Positions 6,073 through 8,756 of a stretch of 8,756 nucleotides of DNA are shown here, in pieces. Every line of letters starts with the position of its first letter. The stretch's first letter is position 1. A program made the translations under genes and the position numbers. The DNA comes from Verrucomicrobiota bacterium (GTDB taxonomy: Bacteria; Verrucomicrobiota; Lentisphaeria; Oligosphaerales; Oligosphaeraceae): contig JAKLHU010000062.1 of NCBI GenBank assembly GCA_022709995.1, forward strand, positions 1 through 8,756, read 5' to 3'. The notes beneath the pieces are model-generated. The model was given only the letters and a program-made list of their open reading frames with translations. It did no database searches and had not been told where the DNA came from.

Positions 6073-6248
6073 AAAGACGTTTCGGCGTCGACGCATGATT
6101 TCACCTCGAGTTTTCAATGGGAATGTGGACGATTCGGGCTTGCCCCCTGTCTCTGGCTGCCTGGCCCGCAGGTGAACGGGAACCGTACCTTTTTCCACGG
6201 CGCCGTCCTACGGCCTACCTGGCCGCGACCGCCGCCGGCTTTCGCCCA

Positions 6249-7010
6249 TCATCGATTGGCGTCAAAGCCGGTGCACATATACTTCCAGGTGGAGTAGCCG
6301 CTGTAAGACGTCGCGGACGGTCGTTGGAGCAGTTCGTAGTAGCCCATGGCGCCGGCATGGCCGTCCATGAACACAAAATGGCATTTGCCCAAGCTGTCCG
6401 GAAGCCCGACCGGATTGCTGGTCGTGGTTTCGCGGATTTCCGGGGTGCCGTGGCGGTACGCAAACACCGACCCGTACGGCCCGGCCCAGGTCGAGGTACG
6501 CAGGGAGTCACCGCAAAACAGCGCCTGGGACGGCTCGGTCAAAGCTGCCATCGTGCGAATCGTCCCGTACACCGGCCGTACGTCGTCATACTGGCCGGAA
6601 AGCTGCTGGTTCAAGAGATAATGCGTATAGAAAAACTTGCGGTCGTTGTAAGAACCGAACGGCATGGTCTCCGAGGGACAGACAAAGGTGCCTTTGGTGG
6701 TGCTGGCATCAATAAACTGCGGGCCATACCCCCCGGTCTTGCCGCCAAAGCCGGACAGCAGCCCGAACCAGTGCCCGGAAAACCACGGGTCGTTCGGCTT
6801 CTTGGCCTCGCCGGGAACAATGTATTCGTCATAATCGCTGGCATACAGAAAAACCGCCAGGCCGATCTGCTTGAGATTGTTGATGCAGCCTATCGCCCGC
6901 GCCTTGTCCCGCGCCTTGCTCAACGCCGGCAACAGCATCGCCGCCAAAATCGCAATGATGGCGATGACGACCAGCAATTCAATCAAAGTGAATCTCTTCC
7001 TGCTCATCAT
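6249..7010 (-). CDS. Type II secretion/pseudopilin-like protein with prepilin N-terminus
   Basis: A membrane-anchored pilin-like protein of 253 aa whose exact role is unknown; PVC bacteria carry hundreds of such genes. The start is the first ATG of an ATG-ATG pair, with AGGAGG (7018-7023) 7 nt upstream. The N-terminus [15 protein letters not shown] has Phe7 and Glu11 in the methylation/assembly motif, a hydrophobic helix at about residues 9-30, then [24 protein letters not shown], the DUF1559/H-X9-DG type of pilin. Near the C-terminus, YRHGTPE and [10 protein letters not shown] look like the H...DG motif, but His and Asp-Gly are about 28 residues apart instead of nine. Arg occupies the position before the cleavage site where Gly is usual. 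Six cysteines follow the helix. Tandem with the truncated paralogue downstream on the same strand. Confidence 0.9.
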   Translation of the reverse strand: MMSRKRFTLIELLVVIAIIAILAAMLLPALSKARDKARAIGCINNLKQIGLAVFLYASDYDEYIVPGEAKKPNDPWFSGHWFGLLSGFGGKTGGYGPQFIDASTTKGTFVCPSETMPFGSYNDRKFFYTHYLLNQQLSGQYDDVRPVYGTIRTMAALTEPSQALFCGDSLRTSTWAGPYGSVFAYRHGTPEIRETTTSNPVGLPDSLGKCHFVFMDGHAGAMGYYELLQRPSATSYSGYSTWKYMCTGFDANR

Positions 7011-7048
7011 GGAACAACCTCCTGCTCCCAATTTGCCCTGACATGCCC

Positions 7049-7060
7049 AATACACGTATT
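7049..7060. promoter_or_regulatory. Palindrome upstream of the pilin gene
   Basis: AATAC-AC-GTATT, a perfect 5-bp inverted repeat, lies about 40 bp before the pilin ATG and overlaps a possible - strand -10 (GATAAT, 7063-7058). No good -35 lies at normal spacing; TTGGCC at 7091-7086 is too far. It could be an operator or chance. Confidence 0.2.
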
Positions 7061-7299
7061 ATCTTAGGTTTCAGACAGCCAGACTGGCCAACACCCCTGC
7101 CCCCTTGTTTTCCCTCCCCGGCTGTTCCCTTGACGTCCTCTCCCTGACAATCATCCTGCTAACAGGCAACTTACAAAGTAGCCTCCATCGCTTAATATGC
7201 CCTTCTTCCGCGCGCCTGTCAACCGCATTCCGACAAAAAATGCCGGCGTGCGGCAATCCCTCGCTCGAGGTGCAGCGCCGGGAAATCCCCAGCCGCCGT

Positions 7300-7313
7300 C
7301 GCCTAAGTAGGCG
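7300..7313. repeat. Inverted repeat CGCCTA-AG-TAGGCG after the DUF523 gene
   Basis: A perfect 6-bp stem with a 2-nt loop, 14 bp past the DUF523 stop on the - strand. It has no T-run, so it is a weak terminator candidate; it may instead be a short palindromic repeat. Confidence 0.35.
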
Positions 7314-7326
7314 TGGCGAGCCGGCG

Positions 7327-7845
7327 TCACCCTTCCGTCAACTGCCGCAAAAACTGCCGGCACTGCTCCGGCGTGGCGAGGGCGTCTTCGTCAAAGATCG
7401 GCAACTCCGGCGCCGCCTGCCGCAACGCCGCCGCAAAAAGCCCATCGCCGGGAAATTCGACGCCGGACCGCCGAGCATCCAGCACCGCCACCGTCTCCAA
7501 GCCGCAACTCGGGCTGCGGGCCTTCAGGATGGCGGCGTCTGGCAGCCGGGACAGCAAGACCGGAAGAGTCCGCTCAATCCAGGCCAACAGCATCGGCGCC
7601 GGGTCAAAGCCATCGGCGGGCCGCACCAGGCCGACGCTGCCGTCGACCTGCCGAATGACCCGCATCGGCGGCCGTGGCGTGCCCAGACCCGACTCCGCCT
7701 CCGGACACACCGGCAGCCACGAAACGCGCGAACCCAATTCGGACATGATGACCACAGAGGGCTTGGACCGACCGTCATACCTGGTCGCCAGCCCCAGCAG
7801 GCAGGAACTGATCAGAATCAACGGCTTTCCCGACCGTGACGCCAT
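7327..7845 (-). CDS. DUF523 family protein (TudS-like)
   Basis: 172 aa. It is recognisable as DUF523 from ILISSCLLG (10-18), TRYDGRSKP (21-29), LPVCPEAESGLGTPRPP (44-60), ILKARSPSCG (106-115), GDGLFAAAL (133-141) and a final IFDEDAL. Cys15, Cys47 and Cys114 are the three invariant cysteines; in the characterised member TudS (thiouracil desulfurase) such cysteines hold a [4Fe-4S] cluster. The sequence matches the short form without the C-terminal DUF1722 domain. The start ATG (7843-7845) has AGGAGG 5 nt upstream (7851-7856). It lies 57 bp after the reading frame at 7903-8756 on the same strand, so it may be cotranscribed. Family membership is firm; desulfurase activity here is inference. Confidence 0.92.
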   Translation of the reverse strand: MASRSGKPLILISSCLLGLATRYDGRSKPSVVIMSELGSRVSWLPVCPEAESGLGTPRPPMRVIRQVDGSVGLVRPADGFDPAPMLLAWIERTLPVLLSRLPDAAILKARSPSCGLETVAVLDARRSGVEFPGDGLFAAALRQAAPELPIFDEDALATPEQCRQFLRQLTEG

Positions 7846-7902
7846 ACTCTCCTCCTTGCCGCCGGTAATCGCCGCCCCCGGGACTCAACCCGGCCAGCCA
7901 AC

Positions 7903-8756
7903 TCAAGGGCGTCGAACCAGCTGGTTTTCCGGGGCCGTGAACACGACTGGCGCCAACGGCGACCACAAGGAAACCAGGTAGTCCTCCACCACCGTCTGAA
8001 ACCCAATTTTCCAAATCTCGGCCGCGGCCGTCGGCGTCCGCGGCACGTCAAACACCCGGATGCCGTCAAAAGGCGCCTGGTCCCCGGCGACCCGCTCGCC
8101 GGCGGCGTTGAACAACTCGGCCTGCACCGCCTCCCCGGAAAACGCACAGATCTCCACCCGGACCCGGCGGTCAGATGCCCCGACCGTGAAATAAAGGCTT
8201 TCCTTTGAATTGACCAGGTGCAAATCCCTCGCAACGGCGCCATGACCCGGGACATCGCTGACAATCGTCACAATGTCCGAACCAGAATTGAAGGCGAGCT
8301 GGTACAATCCCGTCGCCGGCGCCGTCAGCGCGTAGACCTTTGCTTCGGCGCCGACTTGGAGCTGCTCAATCGTCTTTCCGGCCGGGTCGATGACTTCGCC
8401 GCGGATCCGCAGATTGGCCGGGTCGCTGGTGCTGTAGCATTGCCCCTGCAGCGTCAACCGCGCCGTCTGCCCGGCCTGGAGATACTGCACAAACAGGTTC
8501 CGACCGCGGTACAACGGCGACGGCGCCAGGCGACCCGATGCCCCCGGCGACATCACATACTCCGAGGCGACGAACTCGTCCAGCTTGCGCTCGTTCAGCA
8601 GCATGTTCGGGGGATGGCTGGCGACAATCGCCGCCAAATCCACCGGCTTGGGAACGCCCTCCAGCCCCACCTGCACCTGGCGGCGGACCACGTCCATCGT
8701 CTTGTTCGCCTGCCGCTCCTCCAGCAGCTCGCCCACGCAGAAGATCGGCAGCAGCC
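7903..8756 (-). CDS. Partial reading frame: tpiA fragment joined to an unknown beta-rich protein
   Basis: The frame runs off the window; the first visible residues are LLPIFCVGELLEERQANK, then a stretch through VVRRQVQVGLEGVP, matching triosephosphate isomerase around its conserved C-V-G-E loop. At about 8650-8640 the similarity stops. The expected A-Y-E-P-V-W-A-I-G-T-G segment with the catalytic glutamate is absent from this frame and from the other two - strand frames just downstream. About 250 residues of different sequence follow (VDLAAIVASHPPNMLL, GRNLFVQYLQAGQTARL, ATGLYQLAFNSGSDIVTIVS, ESLYFTVGASDRRVRV) that read as beta-sandwich domains, like the C-terminal part of a secreted carbohydrate-active or DUF4838-like protein (weak resemblance only). 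A GTG at 8736 could start a shorter form, but it lies inside the TIM motif. Deletion, natural fusion and assembly error are all possible. As a triosephosphate isomerase it would be dead. Confidence 0.7.
   Translation of the reverse strand, partial: LLPIFCVGELLEERQANKTMDVVRRQVQVGLEGVPKPVDLAAIVASHPPNMLLNERKLDEFVASEYVMSPGASGRLAPSPLYRGRNLFVQYLQAGQTARLTLQGQCYSTSDPANLRIRGEVIDPAGKTIEQLQVGAEAKVYALTAPATGLYQLAFNSGSDIVTIVSDVPGHGAVARDLHLVNSKESLYFTVGASDRRVRVEICAFSGEAVQAELFNAAGERVAGDQAPFDGIRVFDVPRTPTAAAEIWKIGFQTVVEDYLVSLWSPLAPVVFTAPENQLVRRP

Larger units (their letters stand above)
5893..6096 (-). pseudogene. Pseudopilin gene truncated by the IS
   Basis: The start ATG (6094-6096) has GAGGTGA just upstream (6101-6107). 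The frame reads [16 protein letters not shown], the hydrophobic helix, then [13 protein letters not shown]: the N-terminal methylation motif and membrane helix of a type II secretion/type IV pilin-like protein. After about residue 41 it leaves pilin sequence and runs through the IS end as an unrelated tail of about 26 residues, stopping at 5893. The paralogue at 6249-7010 continues at that point with [12 protein letters not shown] and about 210 more residues. The globular domain is therefore lost. The residue before Phe is Val, not the usual Gly. The hybrid 67-aa product could still be a membrane peptide if expressed. I reject a longer start at 6198 because it lacks a ribosome site. Confidence 0.85.
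7011..7326. other. Non-coding gap between pilin and DUF523 genes
   Basis: It holds the pilin ribosome site, the palindrome at 7049-7060 and a small inverted repeat at 7300-7313. Small frames here (for example 7071-7256 on the - strand) have no recognisable content. From 7080 to 7145 the + strand is strongly C/T-rich, so the - strand is purine-rich. Confidence 0.6.

Noticed and set aside
6201..6214. GCCGT-CCT-ACGGC stem between the two pilin genes as a terminator
   Set aside because: No T-run follows on either strand, and the stem is only 5 bp.
7071..7256. 61-codon - strand frame upstream of the pilin gene
   Set aside because: No recognisable content and no ribosome site; it lies in a C/T-skewed non-coding stretch.
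7105..7981. + strand frames (244 and 222 codons) opposite DUF523
   Set aside because: Arg/Pro/Ser-rich antisense shadows; the - strand frame is a clear DUF523 protein with a proper start.

Overview
The window looks like a chromosomal stretch from a GC-rich PVC-superphylum bacterium, most likely Lentisphaerota or a close relative. The best clue is two copies of an N-terminal pseudopilin segment ([18 protein letters not shown], then [14 protein letters not shown]). That wording, with a basic or hydrophobic residue where glycine is usual before F-T-L-I-E, is typical of the very large prepilin-like families of that group. This assignment is inference from protein style, because no rRNA or marker tree is available here.

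Layout. (1) 1-672, + strand: a YebC/TACO1-family gene missing its first ~25-30 codons, ended by a clear hairpin terminator (708-745). (2) 825-3129, - strand: a two-gene unit for sugar-acid and amino-sugar catabolism, uxaA (altronate dehydratase) followed by nagB (glucosamine-6-phosphate deaminase family), with a candidate promoter at 3233-3260. (3) 3130-3787: about 660 bp without a convincing gene. It is packed with short imperfect repeats built on a core AGAGGYGACAC, plus several hairpins. (4) 3788-5975: an IS1634-type insertion sequence with 17-bp perfect terminal inverted repeats and one DDE transposase of about 627 aa. (5) 5893-6096, - strand: a pseudopilin gene cut off by the right end of that IS. 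(6) 6249-7010, - strand: an intact pseudopilin paralogue of 253 aa. (7) 7327-7845, - strand: a DUF523 (TudS-like) three-cysteine protein. (8) 7903-8756, - strand, running off the window: an odd reading frame that begins as triosephosphate isomerase (CVGE loop region) and then becomes an unrelated beta-rich protein, without the isomerase catalytic glutamate.

Working together: uxaA and nagB probably form one transcription unit feeding 2-keto-3-deoxygluconate and fructose-6-phosphate into central metabolism. The rest looks like a rearranged region. An IS sits exactly at the break point of a pilin gene whose other half is absent on the far side of the IS, the far side is repeat-rich, and 2 kb further on a tpiA fragment is joined in frame to foreign sequence. 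The points most worth checking are the tpiA chimera, the IS-pilin junction and the AGAGGYGACAC repeat cluster. I did not find a defence system, biosynthetic cluster or CRISPR array.
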